Assembly (NCBI RefSeq): GCF_030581005.1
Contig: NZ_JAUQSX010000001.1
Location: 806,001-870,000, forward strand
DNA length: 64,000 bases
Source: Hymenobacter mellowenesis
GTDB lineage: Bacteria > Bacteroidota > Bacteroidia > Cytophagales > Hymenobacteraceae
Direction of reading: 5' to 3'
The position numbers and the translations under genes were made by a program. Numbering within the stretch: position 1 is the stretch's first letter; each line of letters begins with the position of its first letter. The notes beneath the pieces are model-generated. The model had not been told where the DNA came from. It saw only the letters and a list, made by a program, of their open reading frames with translations, and made no database searches. Below, in pieces: positions 52,166 through 61,514 of the stretch.

Positions 52166-52918
52166 CTACGGCTTCTGCTGCTTCATCATATCCATCCCGA
52201 TAACAATCAGATACTTGGCGCAGGAGCCCTGCGTCATCATCAGGCTGGCTATTTTCTTGCCGATTTCTTCGCGCTGCTGTGCATCATCGAGCTGGGCCTT
52301 GCTGTAGTAGGCCTGCAGCTTGGTGCGGTTGGCCAGGAATTCCTGCTCAATCAGCTTATTGAACAAAGCCGCGCGCTGCGCAGTGGGCATTTTGTCGAAC
52401 GCCTGCTTGGCATTGGCCGCGTCGAGCTGGGTGCACAGATGGGTGGCCATGGGCTGCAGCGTTTTTCTTTCGACGTCGGTGACGGTCGGCAGCTTCGCAT
52501 TGGCGGCCTGCTGCACCTGTTCGGTCTGGCTCAGACGCATCACCAGGGGCATGGCGGCCGGGCAGTTGTTGGCCAGGTTCATCATCACGTCTTTGCCCAG
52601 GGCCTGGCCCACCTGCTGGGAGCTTTGGCCTTGCTTGCTGGCCGCCGTTATCATGCCCATAAACGCCACGCTGTCGCGCTGCATGGCTTTCACAAACAGC
52701 CCTTGCGTGAACTGCATGGCCTCGGCCGGGCTCATCTTGTCGAAATTGACGCTGCGGTCGTTGGTAACGCCCGTGCACATGGCGTCGGTGAGCTTGCGCA
52801 CCATGCGACTGTGGCCCGCTATCGTATCGGCCGGCGCGGCTTGCGGATGGGAGAAGGCGTGAGTGGGCAAAGTCATTGCCAGCAGGCCGCAGGCATAAAT
52901 CAGGGGTAGAATTTTCAT
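52166..52918 (-). CDS. Exported protein of unknown function, 250 aa
   Basis: The 250-residue product has a signal peptide ending TLPTHA or nearby, then a helical soluble part with four cysteines (DAMCTGV, NNCPAAM, THLCTQL, GSCAKYL) that could form two disulfides in the periplasm. No domain is recognised. ATG at 52918 was chosen because the longer frame to 53020 lies in a degenerate palindrome and lacks a signal. Convergent with rlmN. Confidence 0.72.
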   Translation of the reverse strand: MKILPLIYACGLLAMTLPTHAFSHPQAAPADTIAGHSRMVRKLTDAMCTGVTNDRSVNFDKMSPAEAMQFTQGLFVKAMQRDSVAFMGMITAASKQGQSSQQVGQALGKDVMMNLANNCPAAMPLVMRLSQTEQVQQAANAKLPTVTDVERKTLQPMATHLCTQLDAANAKQAFDKMPTAQRAALFNKLIEQEFLANRTKLQAYYSKAQLDDAQQREEIGKKIASLMMTQGSCAKYLIVIGMDMMKQQKP

Positions 52919-52973
52919 CCGGGGAAGGTACGGTTTGGCGCCAAATAATCGAGCAAAAGGCCCGGCTGAACTT

Positions 52974-53058
52974 GTCGCAGCCGAAGCATCGAACCCGCTT
53001 GGGAAGTTGAGAAACAACAAAAAAGCACGTCATGCTTCGACTGCGCTCAGCATGACGT
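52974..53058. repeat. Degenerate class A palindrome
   Basis: GTCGCAGCCGAAGCATCGA at the left and ATGCTTCGACTGCGCTCAGC plus ATGACG at the right still pair, but the left tip TCATGCTGA is mostly lost. Confidence 0.75.
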
Positions 53059-53102
53059 TCAATGGTGCTCTGCTACTTCGGCATGAACACATTACCCGCC
53101 CG

Positions 53103-53891
53103 CTACTGCAGCTTCCCAAACCGCACCGTAAACTCCCCGAACGGGTAGGCGTAGCTGCCCGAACCGTTCAAATAGTCAGCGTCTTCCAGCTGGCCGTGGG
53201 CATAGAACACGCCCAGCCCGCCGCCAAAGCGCGGCCCCGCCACGCGCACGCCCGCCACGCCGGCCACCAGCAGCACCTTGCCCAAATCCAGAAAAGCGCG
53301 GTCGTAGAGGAAATAGGTTTCGTTCACGAGGGCCACGCGCCGGGCCAGCCGGGTGGCGCCGCCCACCATCACCAGCGGCGTGCTGAAGATGCCGCGCTGC
53401 CCTGTAGCGCCGTAGCCCGCGCCCAGGGTTATGTTGTGGTCGGCGGTGCCGTAGGTGGTGTTGGCGTAGGTGAGGGCGCCCACGCCCGAGCGCGTGCCCA
53501 CTAGGAAGCTGCCCGCGCCCACCCGCAGCCGGCCCGCCACCGGCACGCTCACCTTGGGCGTGAGGGCTACAATGTTATCGAGCCCCTGCCCGGGAATGAC
53601 CGAAGCCAGAATACCGAGGGAAAAATGGTCGGTGAGGCCGTAGTCGGCGCGTAGCACGGCCAGCTCCAGGTCCTGCGCGTAGCCTTCGCCGCGGCGTAGG
53701 TTGCGGGCCGTGGGCATGAAAAACAGGTGGTCGCCGCTGCCCACGTCGTCGTAGCCGGGGCGCAGGCCCACGGGCCGGCGGGTGGTGGTGTCGCCGGGGG
53801 CCGGGCGTGGGGCGGCCGGCTGGGCGCGCAGCACCGCGGGCCGGGCCGCAAGCAGGCCGAGGAGTGCCGTGCAGACGAAAAGTTTGGACAT
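53103..53891 (-). CDS. Outer-membrane beta-barrel-like protein, paralogue of the next gene
   Basis: The 262-residue product has a signal peptide (ATG at 53891; MSKLFVCTALLGLLAARPA and VLRAQ). The body has FFMPTARNLRRGEGYAQDLE and DYGLTDHFSLGILASVIPGQ, then strands with GTADHNITLGAGYGATGQRG and YPFGEFTVRFGKLQ as terminal strand. The same blocks occur in order in the gene at 54011, so they are tandem paralogues. Function unknown; this one lacks the long N-terminal region. Confidence 0.8.
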   Translation of the reverse strand: MSKLFVCTALLGLLAARPAVLRAQPAAPRPAPGDTTTRRPVGLRPGYDDVGSGDHLFFMPTARNLRRGEGYAQDLELAVLRADYGLTDHFSLGILASVIPGQGLDNIVALTPKVSVPVAGRLRVGAGSFLVGTRSGVGALTYANTTYGTADHNITLGAGYGATGQRGIFSTPLVMVGGATRLARRVALVNETYFLYDRAFLDLGKVLLVAGVAGVRVAGPRFGGGLGVFYAHGQLEDADYLNGSGSYAYPFGEFTVRFGKLQ

Positions 53892-54010
53892 AGACCGGGC
53901 TGAACAAGGACCGTGCGGCGTAAACATGCACCGCTCACGCCCACCGGCTCATACCCCAAACCGTGCCCGCGTGTTGCACAGCCCGGCAAGTCCGCCCATT
54001 GGACCGCGCG

Positions 54011-55165
54011 CTATTTGTGCTTACCGAAGCGGTAGGTCAGCTCCAGGTAGGCGGGGTAGATGCCCCCAATGTAACCGCTGCCGTAAAGGAAGCCCAGGCT
54101 GCCGCCGTACCGCTCGCCCTGCAAGCGCCCACCCACCAGGCCCGCAAGGCCTTCCGAGAAAATGTAGGTTTCGTTGAGCACCGAAAAGCCGCGCGATAGC
54201 CGCTTGGCGCCGCCCAGCAGCAGCACCGGGCTGCTGCTGGCGCCCTTGCCGTCGGCAAAGCCGTAGCCCAGGCCCAGGGTGGCGTTGTCGTCGGCGGTGC
54301 CGTAGGTGCCCACGCCGTAGGCCACGCCGCCGCCCACGCCGAAAGCCCGCGCGTACAGCGCGCCGGCGCCTATGCTAAACTTCTCCGATATCTGCCCGCT
54401 CACTTTGGGCGTGATGGCAAACACATTGCCCCCTACCCCGGGGAGGAGTGGCACCAGCGCGCCCACCGAAATATTGTCGGTAATGCCGTAGTTAACGCCC
54501 ACCAGGATAATGTCGATGTCCTGCAGGTAGCCTTCGCCCTGGCGGAGGTTGCGAGCCGTGGGCGCGAAGAAGATGCGCGTTCCGTTGCCGGCATCGGTGT
54601 AGCCCTTGGCGGCTTGCTCGGTGGTGAGCAGCGAGAGGCGCTTGAGGTTGCTGCGCTGCACCGTCACCAGGCCCAGGTCTTTGGTCATGAACTCCAGCGC
54701 ATCGGGCGCCGTGGTTTGCAGCACGCCCGTGAACGTAGTGCCCGAGCGTAGCTCGATGCTGTAGCTGCGGCCCGGCAGCTCGGGCGTGCCTTGGCTGCTG
54801 GAAGCGGTGCCGGCCGCCGGCTGGGGGTTGGCGTCGAGCTCGCGCTGGCGACGCTCGATGAGGTCGTGGGCGGCCTGAAACTCGGCGAAGGTGAAGGGCT
54901 TGGCTACCTGCCGGCCGTCGCGCAGGCGGGTGCGCAGCGTGATGGCGCTGTCCGGCGCCAGGGCCCGCAGGAAGCGCGCATCTTGAAAACTATCGGCCGA
55001 ATAGTAGGGAAACAGGCCAAAACGGGCCTTTTCGGCTCCGTCGATAACTTCGCCCACCACGGGGCTCACGATGATGACCCGCTCGGCGGGCGTTTGGGCG
55101 AGGGCCGACAAGCTGGCCAGGGCCAGGGGAAGGCTGCAGAAAAAAGTGCGTAAGGTTGAATGCAT
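54011..55165 (-). CDS. Outer-membrane beta-barrel-like protein with added N-terminal domain
   Basis: The 384-residue product has a signal peptide ending LSALAQ and an N-terminal region of about 170 residues with SYSIELRSGTTFTGVLQTT and LGLVTVQRSNLKRL (a small beta domain of Sm-like or PRC-like pattern). Then FFAPTARNLRQGEGYLQDID and NYGITDNISVGALVPLLPGV begin the barrel shared with the gene at 53103; it ends YLELTYRFGKHK. The two genes are 119 bases apart on the same strand. Function unknown. Confidence 0.8.
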   Translation of the reverse strand: MHSTLRTFFCSLPLALASLSALAQTPAERVIIVSPVVGEVIDGAEKARFGLFPYYSADSFQDARFLRALAPDSAITLRTRLRDGRQVAKPFTFAEFQAAHDLIERRQRELDANPQPAAGTASSSQGTPELPGRSYSIELRSGTTFTGVLQTTAPDALEFMTKDLGLVTVQRSNLKRLSLLTTEQAAKGYTDAGNGTRIFFAPTARNLRQGEGYLQDIDIILVGVNYGITDNISVGALVPLLPGVGGNVFAITPKVSGQISEKFSIGAGALYARAFGVGGGVAYGVGTYGTADDNATLGLGYGFADGKGASSSPVLLLGGAKRLSRGFSVLNETYIFSEGLAGLVGGRLQGERYGGSLGFLYGSGYIGGIYPAYLELTYRFGKHK

Positions 55166-55360
55166 AGTGGGAATTTTTCCCAAAGATGCCTCCACGCACG
55201 CTATAAGTTGCAAGGCAATATTTTGCCGCAAAGGACCTCAACCAGACCACAACGTTGGCCAATTCGCCCCGAAAAAAGCCGTTATAGCCCAACCCAACCG
55301 CCTTATTTTCGGCCACTGACTCACTGCCAAAGGACTTTTCACCGAATTGCCCGCCGGTGC

Positions 55361-56332
55361 CTATGCCCGCCAGCGGCCCGTGGAGCGCGGGCGGCCGGTG
55401 GCAATTTCCTCTTCCGACTCGCCAGGGGCCACTTCCTCCAGGCGCACGCGCACGGCATGGGCCTTGGGCTGCACTTTCTGGCCGAAGGCATCGGCAAACT
55501 CCTGGGTAAACTCGGCCCCGAAGAAGATAATGAGCGACGAATAGTTGACCCACAGCAGCAGCACAATGGCCGAGCCCGCCGCCCCGAACGCCGAGCCGGG
55601 GTCAGCCTTAGCGATGTAGAAGGCGATGAGAAACTTGCCCAGCACAAACAGCAAGGCCGTGATGAAGGCCCCAATCAGCACGTCGCGCCAGCGGATGATG
55701 GCATCGGGCAGAAACCGGTACACCATGGCAAACAGCAGCGTGGTGATGCCCAGTGAGAGCGCAAAATCGACCAGCTTGATGACGATGACGCCCACTTCAG
55801 GAATCTGGGCCTGTAGCCAGCCGGTAAAGGCATTGAGCACGGCGCTCACCACGAAGGAAATAAGTAGCAATAGGGCTACGCTCAGAATCAGCCCGAACGA
55901 GAGGAGGCGTTGCTTGATGTAGTCGCCGATGCCGATGCCGTTGGTTTTCACCTTTAGGTTCCAGATATCGTTGATGCTTTCCTGCAAGGTGACGAAAAAC
56001 GTGGTGGCCGCGAAAAGCAGCGTGGCCACCCCAATGCCAGTGGCCACCGGCCCCCGCTGCTGCAGCGTGAACTTGGCAATGCTGTCCTGCAGGAACTTGG
56101 CCGACTCCGGCCCCACTATGCCCTTGAGTTGCCCGTACACCTGCCCGTTAATGGCCTCGCCGCCGTACACCGTGCTGGCCAGCGTGATGACGATGAGCAG
56201 CAGCGGTGGCAGCGAAAAAATGGTGTAGTACGACAGCGCCGCCGCGTGCCGAAAGGAGTTGTTGGTGCTGAATTCGGCCGCCGAGGACTTAATGACAGCG
56301 AGCACATCGGAGAGCTTATAGTGCGTAGGCAT
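55361..56332 (-). CDS. YihY/BrkB family inner-membrane protein
   Basis: The 323-residue protein has six hydrophobic helices and the family start RHAAALSYYTIFSLPPLLLI (about residues 27-46), with GITTLLFAMVYRFLPDAIIRW and SSLIIFFGAEFTQEFAD later. YihY proteins are polytopic membrane proteins of unknown function (not an RNase, as once thought). A 195-base gap precedes the next minus gene downstream, holding no gene. Confidence 0.92.
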   Translation of the reverse strand: MPTHYKLSDVLAVIKSSAAEFSTNNSFRHAAALSYYTIFSLPPLLLIVITLASTVYGGEAINGQVYGQLKGIVGPESAKFLQDSIAKFTLQQRGPVATGIGVATLLFAATTFFVTLQESINDIWNLKVKTNGIGIGDYIKQRLLSFGLILSVALLLLISFVVSAVLNAFTGWLQAQIPEVGVIVIKLVDFALSLGITTLLFAMVYRFLPDAIIRWRDVLIGAFITALLFVLGKFLIAFYIAKADPGSAFGAAGSAIVLLLWVNYSSLIIFFGAEFTQEFADAFGQKVQPKAHAVRVRLEEVAPGESEEEIATGRPRSTGRWRA

Positions 56333-56403
56333 GCAGAAGGGAAAGGAGTGGAAACGCCTTTCTAGTACGGCCTGAAACCCGCACAGTTATTAAATAGCTG
56401 GCT

Positions 56404-57138
56404 TTAGGCCTTTGCCAACGTCCAGCGCAGGGTTTCGATGGGCGCGGCGCGCAGGGCGGCGGCCAGTTCGGCGTCGTCCTCGAACCGCAGCTGTGTGAGC
56501 ACGCTGGCTTCCACGCTCACCTCAAATTCGGGGGCCTGAAACGGCCAGGGCTCTATCAGCACGGGGCGCGCGGGCTGGCGCAGGTCGTAGCGGCGGCCGT
56601 CGGGGCCGTGGTGAATTTCCACGGCGCGGCCCATTTCCGGGATTTCGTGCCGGCAGAGGATGAGCGAGAGGCGGTCGCACCAGTGCAGCAGGGTGTAGGC
56701 CCGGTCGGCTTCCTTTTTGGTGATTTTGAGCGCCCGCTCCCACTGCTGCTGGCCGGCCCTGAGCTCATCCAGAAAGCCGTCGATTTCTTTCTCTTTGCCC
56801 CGCAGGCCTTCGTACAGACAGCTCAGGTGTAGGCTGGTGAGCAGGCTGCGCCAGCGCCCCTGGAAACGCGCGGCGGCTAGCACCCCGGCGGCCTGCTCCA
56901 TCGAAAAGGCTTTCTGGGTGAAGTTAGCCGGGGCGCCGGCGGCCGTGAGGCCGTGGTGGCCGCCGTGCCCGCGCCAGGCGGCCTGCTCGTCGTCGTGCTG
57001 GGACACGGCGGCCAGCAGGCCCACCCACTGGTCGGGGGGCAGGGTGGGCGGCCAGTGCCAGGCCAGCTGCATGGCCAGCAGGGCGTGGGCCTGCTGGTAG
57101 ATGATTTGCCAGCCGGCGGGCGTGGAATTGACTATCAT
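56404..57138 (-). CDS. DUF3891 family protein
   Basis: The 244-residue protein matches DUF3891: IIYQQAHALLAMQLAWHWPP near the start, AAVSQHDDEQAAWRGHG (about residues 44-60), and later YTLLHWCDRLSLILCRHEIP and LIEPWPFQAPEFEVSVEAS. The His-Asp-Asp patterns suggest an HD-like metal site, but the activity is unknown. ATG at 57138 lies 105 bases from the divergent secreted-protein gene. Confidence 0.85.
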   Translation of the reverse strand: MIVNSTPAGWQIIYQQAHALLAMQLAWHWPPTLPPDQWVGLLAAVSQHDDEQAAWRGHGGHHGLTAAGAPANFTQKAFSMEQAAGVLAAARFQGRWRSLLTSLHLSCLYEGLRGKEKEIDGFLDELRAGQQQWERALKITKKEADRAYTLLHWCDRLSLILCRHEIPEMGRAVEIHHGPDGRRYDLRQPARPVLIEPWPFQAPEFEVSVEASVLTQLRFEDDAELAAALRAAPIETLRWTLAKA

Positions 57139-57212
57139 GGGGAGGGTGGCGGGAAGATGGGAGGCGGGGAGTGGGCTTGCTTACGGAATTGGCTTCGGGC
57201 AGGTGCGGGCTA

Positions 57213-57220
57213 TATCTTTG
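57213..57220 (+). promoter_or_regulatory. Promoter -7 element of the type IX cargo gene
   Basis: TATCTTTG matches the -7 consensus, 22 bases before the ATG at 57243. A TTG at 57189-57191 gives a weak -33 match with a 21-base spacer. Confidence 0.6.
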
Positions 57221-57242
57221 GCTACCCTAAATTCTGCCTGCT

Positions 57243-58958
57243 ATGAAGCTTTTTACCCCCTGCCTGCGGGCGCTGCTGTTTCTGTTGTTGCTGCTCGGGG
57301 CCGGGCGGGTGGGCGCGCAGCCGGCGTGGCAGTGGGCCACCGTTCTGGGCGGGCCGAGTCCGGCGGCGGCGGCGGCGATGGCGTCGGATGACGCGGGTAA
57401 TGTTGTGGTCTGCGGGCGCTTCATCAACACCATCACCCTCGGAACTTTCACTCTGACCACTGGCAACGTCAACGGCGTGTACGTCGCGCGCTACAACAGT
57501 GCGGGAGTGTGCACCCAAGCCGTGAAAATAGACGGTGCCGGCCTGGTGCTGGTTGTTTACGACATTGCTTTGAGCCCAGCCGGCAACGTGGCCCTTGCCG
57601 GCTCCTTCACCGGCTCATCCCTGCAGATTGGCAGCTTTGGCCTGAGCAACAGCGGCGGGGGTGGCGAAGACGGATTTGTGGCGGTGCTCAATTCAGCTGG
57701 GGCTTGGACGCAAGCGGAGGTGGTGGGCGCCCGCACGTACCGGGACTTTGTGAAGAAAGTCGCATTTGACGGCAGCGGAAACTTGGTGGTGGGCGGCGAA
57801 TTTGGTGGCCCTTCGCTCACGCTCGGCAGCACTACGGTGCTGAATGCCGGCACCCCGTCGAGCACTGGCCAAAACGGCGATGTCTTTGTGGCCCGCCTGA
57901 GTTCTGCCGGCATCTGGACCCAACTGGTGCAGGCCGGAGGCGCTTACAACGACGGCCTGGGCGGCATGGCAGTAGATGCTACCGGGGCCGTGCACGTGGC
58001 CGGCACATTTAATTACACCATGCGCTTTGGCTTGCTTGCCGTGGGAACATCCAATTTATACAACATTTTCGTGGCCACGTTCGGCCCAACCGGCAACTGG
58101 ACGCGGGCGGTGAGCACCGGCGGAGCCGGCATTGAAACCGTGGGCGGCCTCGCGCTCGGGCCCGCGGGTTCCTTGCTCGTCAGCGGCGCTTATTATAGCA
58201 ACGGCTTGGTGCTGGGCAGCGTCACCCTCGCCCACGACGGGGGCAGCACGGCCGATGGCTACGTGGCTGCCCTGGACGCAACCGGCACCTGGACGTGGGC
58301 GGCTCGCGCCACGGGCAACGCCACCGAAACCCTGGCCCGGATGCAGGTAAATACCGCGGGCTACGTCACGGTGCTGGGCACTTTTAACGGCACCAGCGCA
58401 ACACTGGGGACCACCACACTCAGCGGCAACGCCCCGCCCACGGGCGGCACTAACAGTTTCGTAGCGCAGCTAACTCCTGCCGGGACATGGCTGTCGGCTT
58501 ACGTAGTGCCCGACGCCGGCTTCGCCCGCTTGGCAGGCGTGGCCGCCGACAGCCGAGGCCAGGCAACTCTTTTTGGTGATTTCGAGCCTTCCAGTATCCG
58601 TTTCGGCCCTTATACGCTGGTATCACCTCTCACGCCCAGCAATTACTCCCCCATTTCTTTTGTGGCGCGCTTCAGCGGCTTGGTCACGGCCGCCCGCGCC
58701 GCCGCCCCGGCCGAGGTGTTCACCCTCGCCCCCAACCCTACCGGGCACGGCCCCGCCACCGCCCAGGTGCGCCTGAGCTGGCCCGAAGCCACCACCGCCC
58801 CGCGCCCCGTGCTGGTGCTCGATAACCTGGGCCGCGAAGTGCGCCGGCAGGAGCTGCCCGCCCGCGCCACCTCGGCCGCGCTCGACGTGGCCGGTTTGGC
58901 GCCGGGCCTTTACCTGGTGCGCTGCGGCGCGGCCACGGGCAAGCTGGTGGTGGAATAA
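57243..58958 (+). CDS. Type IX-secreted repeat protein
   Basis: The 571-residue product has a signal peptide ending RVGAQ, then repeats of about 60 residues with [20 protein letters not shown], and [10 protein letters not shown] (also [36 protein letters not shown]), the SBBP-like blades of a beta propeller. The last 80 residues ([20 protein letters not shown], then LGREVRR and [17 protein letters not shown]) are a type A type IX sorting domain. The protein is probably surface-exposed. It ends near a class B palindrome. Confidence 0.88.
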   Translation: MKLFTPCLRALLFLLLLLGAGRVGAQPAWQWATVLGGPSPAAAAAMASDDAGNVVVCGRFINTITLGTFTLTTGNVNGVYVARYNSAGVCTQAVKIDGAGLVLVVYDIALSPAGNVALAGSFTGSSLQIGSFGLSNSGGGGEDGFVAVLNSAGAWTQAEVVGARTYRDFVKKVAFDGSGNLVVGGEFGGPSLTLGSTTVLNAGTPSSTGQNGDVFVARLSSAGIWTQLVQAGGAYNDGLGGMAVDATGAVHVAGTFNYTMRFGLLAVGTSNLYNIFVATFGPTGNWTRAVSTGGAGIETVGGLALGPAGSLLVSGAYYSNGLVLGSVTLAHDGGSTADGYVAALDATGTWTWAARATGNATETLARMQVNTAGYVTVLGTFNGTSATLGTTTLSGNAPPTGGTNSFVAQLTPAGTWLSAYVVPDAGFARLAGVAADSRGQATLFGDFEPSSIRFGPYTLVSPLTPSNYSPISFVARFSGLVTAARAAAPAEVFTLAPNPTGHGPATAQVRLSWPEATTAPRPVLVLDNLGREVRRQELPARATSAALDVAGLAPGLYLVRCGAATGKLVVE

Positions 58959-58965
58959 ACCGCCG

Positions 58966-59064
58966 GGCCGAAAGTAGCGCGAACTTTGTAGTTCGCGTGT
59001 CAGAACGTCAACCGTTGAATCGGCGCGGGGACGTGAACTACAAAGTTCGCGCTACTTTCGGCCC
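58966..59064. repeat. Class B palindromic repeat abutting a start codon
   Basis: GGGCCGAAAGTAGCGCGAAC and TTTGTAGTTCGCG pair with the reverse complement ending at 59064. The arms are about 32 bases, almost perfect. The next gene's ATG is one base after the element. Confidence 0.93.
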
Positions 59065-59065
59065 C

Positions 59066-59971
59066 ATGCCCTCCCCCACCGCCGGCCACCCCATGCCCCT
59101 CACCATCGGCCTGCCCGACGGCCGCCGCCTGGGCCTGACGCGCTACGGCCACCCCGCGCATCGGGCGGTGGTGTTTCACCACGGCTTCGGCTCCTCGGGC
59201 CTGGAGCTGCCCGATGATGCGGCGCTGCTGGCCCGGTTGCAGCTCCAGGTTCTGGCGCCCGACCGGCCCGGCGTCGGCCAGTCCAGCGTGTACCGGCCGC
59301 TCACGTTTCCTTCGTTTGCCGATGACGTAGTGGCCATGCTCAATGCGCTGGAAATCCGGGAGCCGGTGGGCGTGATGGGTTGGTCCGTCGGCGGGGTGCA
59401 CGCGCTGGCGCTGGCGGCGCAGCACCCGGCGCGGGTAGCGGCGGCCCAGCTGCTCAGCACCTGCCTGCCGCTGGGCGAGCGGGCCGCCTACCGCCACCTC
59501 TCGCCGTTATGGAAATTTCTGCGCTGGGGCCAAATCGGCTTTCCTTGGCTGAACCGGACTACCTTCCTCTGGCTAAGCCGGCAGTGGCAGCTTCACCCCG
59601 ACCGCACGATTGACTGGTTTATCCGCCTCATGTTTCGGGAAGAGGCCCGCGTGACCAGCCGCTTCCGCGCCCTGCTGCGCGATGCCGCCGTGGCCGGCTT
59701 CGCCCACCACGGCCGCGGCGTGTACGACGACGCGCAAGCCTGGTGCCGCCCGCCCGGCTTCCGCATCGAGGACGTGCGCTGCCTCGTGCGCCTCTGGCAC
59801 GGCCAGGCCGATGGCGTGTGGGCGCCCGGCAACATCCCCTACCTGGCCCGGCGGCTGGGCGGCGCCCCGGTGCACCTGCTGCCTGGCCAGGGCCACATGC
59901 TGTACCTAGAAAACTGGCCGGCGATACTGGAGGAGATGAGCGGGCTGCTGGATGAGGAGACAGAGATTTAG
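59066..59971 (+). CDS. Alpha/beta hydrolase
   Basis: The 301-residue protein has FHHGFGSSGLELPDD (oxyanion region, about residues 36-50), VGVMGWSVGGVHALALAAQH with the nucleophile Ser in GWSVGG, and the catalytic-His region LPGQGHMLYLENWP near the end. The acid residue is likely in WHGQADGVWAPG. Substrate unknown. The ATG at 59066 directly follows the class B palindrome, so the leader is formed by the repeat; ATG at 59093 is a possible later start. A class A palindrome follows the stop. Confidence 0.88.
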   Translation: MPSPTAGHPMPLTIGLPDGRRLGLTRYGHPAHRAVVFHHGFGSSGLELPDDAALLARLQLQVLAPDRPGVGQSSVYRPLTFPSFADDVVAMLNALEIREPVGVMGWSVGGVHALALAAQHPARVAAAQLLSTCLPLGERAAYRHLSPLWKFLRWGQIGFPWLNRTTFLWLSRQWQLHPDRTIDWFIRLMFREEARVTSRFRALLRDAAVAGFAHHGRGVYDDAQAWCRPPGFRIEDVRCLVRLWHGQADGVWAPGNIPYLARRLGGAPVHLLPGQGHMLYLENWPAILEEMSGLLDEETEI

Positions 59972-59972
59972 A

Positions 59973-60073
59973 ACGTCATGTCGAGCGCAGCCGAGACATC
60001 TCGCGTGCCGAAGTAATCCAATTGATTGAGTTACTACACCATGCGAGATGTCTCGGCTGCGCTCGACATGACG
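59973..60073. repeat. Class A palindromic repeat (ATGTCGAG variant)
   Basis: ACGTCATGTCGAGCGCAGCC and GAGACATCTCGC pair with GCGAGATGTCTCGGCTGCGC and TCGACATGACG. It starts one base after the hydrolase stop and lies between convergent genes. Confidence 0.92.
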
Positions 60074-60096
60074 TGCTTTTTTATTTGCCGCACTCA

Positions 60097-61371
60097 TTAC
60101 CCCAGCCGCACCCGCAACTGATGCCGGCCGGGCTCCTCGTAGTGGTAGCTGAGCAAAAACCCGTACGTTTCGCAAATCTGCCGCGCAATGGCCAGGCCCA
60201 GGCCCACGCTGCCGGGCGGGCGCTCCGGCCCGGGCCGGAAGCGGACAAAGAGTTGGTCGGCGGGCAAGGCGCGGGGGCGGCCGGTGTTTTCGACCACCAG
60301 CAGCTCCGGCGTAAGCTGCACGCGCACCTCGCCGCCGGGCACGTTGTGACGGATGGCGTTGCTGAGCAGGTTGCTCACCAGAATGTCAATCAGCGAGCGG
60401 TTGGCAGCTAGAGGCAGCGCCGGCAGTAAGTCGGTTTCGAGACGCAGGTTGGTGGCCGCCAGCTGCTCGCGCAGGTGGCCCAGCTGGGTACGGATGGCGG
60501 CGGCCAAGTCCACGGTTTCGGTGGGAAAGAACAGCTGCTGGTCGAGGTGGGCCAGCAGCAGCAGGCTGCGGCTGAGGTGGGTGAGGCGCTGCGTCACATC
60601 CAGCAGCGGCTCGATGTGGCCGGCCTGCTCCTCGGTGAGGCCGGGGGCCTGCACCAGCATATCGAGCTTGGTGCGCAGAATGGCCAGGGGCGTTTGCAGC
60701 TCGTGGGCCGCGTTTTCGGTGAACTCGCGCTGCCGCCGGTAGATGCGCTGGTTGCGGTTGAGCAGGCGGCCCAGCGCCATGTTCAGCTCCTTGAACTCCG
60801 GGATGCGCGTCGGGGCCAGATGCACCGGCTCGGGCTGGTCGATTTTGTAGCGCTGCAGCTCGCCCAACGTGCGGTAGAAGGGCGCCCACAGCCGCCGGGC
60901 CAGCACGTGTTGTAGCACAAGCAGCCCCACCAGCAGCGCCCCAAACAGCAGCGCCCCCGCCTGCACGATGCGGGCCAGCAACTCCTGGCTATCGAGCATG
61001 GTGGTGCGCAGCTCCAGCCGGTAGGGCCGCCCCTGGAACATCACCGGCGCGGCCAGCTGCCGGTAGGGCGTCACGTTGCCGGTGAGCTCGTTGTACATCA
61101 TCCGCACGCTGAAAACCGGCGCCCCGCCGCCTCGCTTCAACGCCTTGAACTCCACGTTGTGGTCGAGCCGGTGCCAGAAGTCCAGGTCGGCCGGCGTGCG
61201 CAGGTGCAGGCGCAGGGCCTTGTCGACGCGCAGCTTGCGCCGGCTCAGGGTGCGGTCGACGTAGGCGTAGTAGATTTTGCGGATGAAGCCATAGTACACG
61301 AACGTGCCCGCCCCGGCCACCACGCTGGCGTAGATGAGGAAGTAAACGGTGGTGCGGGCCAGGAGCTTCAT
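60097..61371 (-). CDS. Sensor histidine kinase
   Basis: The 424-residue protein has two membrane helices (about residues 8-30 and 134-156) around a periplasmic sensor of about 100 residues, then the HisKA domain FTENAAHELQTPLAILRTKL with His223 as phosphate acceptor, and the ATP-binding domain with N-box NLLSNAIRHNV, RFRPGPERPP and GVGLGLAIARQI-like GLGLAIARQI. The response regulator gene lies upstream on the same strand, 143 bases away, with a class A palindrome between. Signal unknown. Confidence 0.93.
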   Translation of the reverse strand: MKLLARTTVYFLIYASVVAGAGTFVYYGFIRKIYYAYVDRTLSRRKLRVDKALRLHLRTPADLDFWHRLDHNVEFKALKRGGGAPVFSVRMMYNELTGNVTPYRQLAAPVMFQGRPYRLELRTTMLDSQELLARIVQAGALLFGALLVGLLVLQHVLARRLWAPFYRTLGELQRYKIDQPEPVHLAPTRIPEFKELNMALGRLLNRNQRIYRRQREFTENAAHELQTPLAILRTKLDMLVQAPGLTEEQAGHIEPLLDVTQRLTHLSRSLLLLAHLDQQLFFPTETVDLAAAIRTQLGHLREQLAATNLRLETDLLPALPLAANRSLIDILVSNLLSNAIRHNVPGGEVRVQLTPELLVVENTGRPRALPADQLFVRFRPGPERPPGSVGLGLAIARQICETYGFLLSYHYEEPGRHQLRVRLG

Positions 61372-61391
61372 GAATGGTCGCGACTTACTTG

Positions 61392-61498
61392 AACGTCATG
61401 CAGAGCGCAGCGAAGCATCTTGCCCGCAACAGCTAACTCTATTGTTGTGGATTAGTGGTGGCACGCGAGATGCTTCGCTGCGCTCTGCATGACGTTCT
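61392..61498. repeat. Class A palindromic repeat inside a two-component operon
   Basis: AACGTCATGCAGAGCGCAGC and GAAGCATCT pair with AGATGCTTCGCTGCGCTCTG and CATGACGTT. It sits between the stop of the response regulator and the start of its kinase. Confidence 0.92.
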
Positions 61499-61514
61499 GA
61501 ATTTTCCGAATGGC

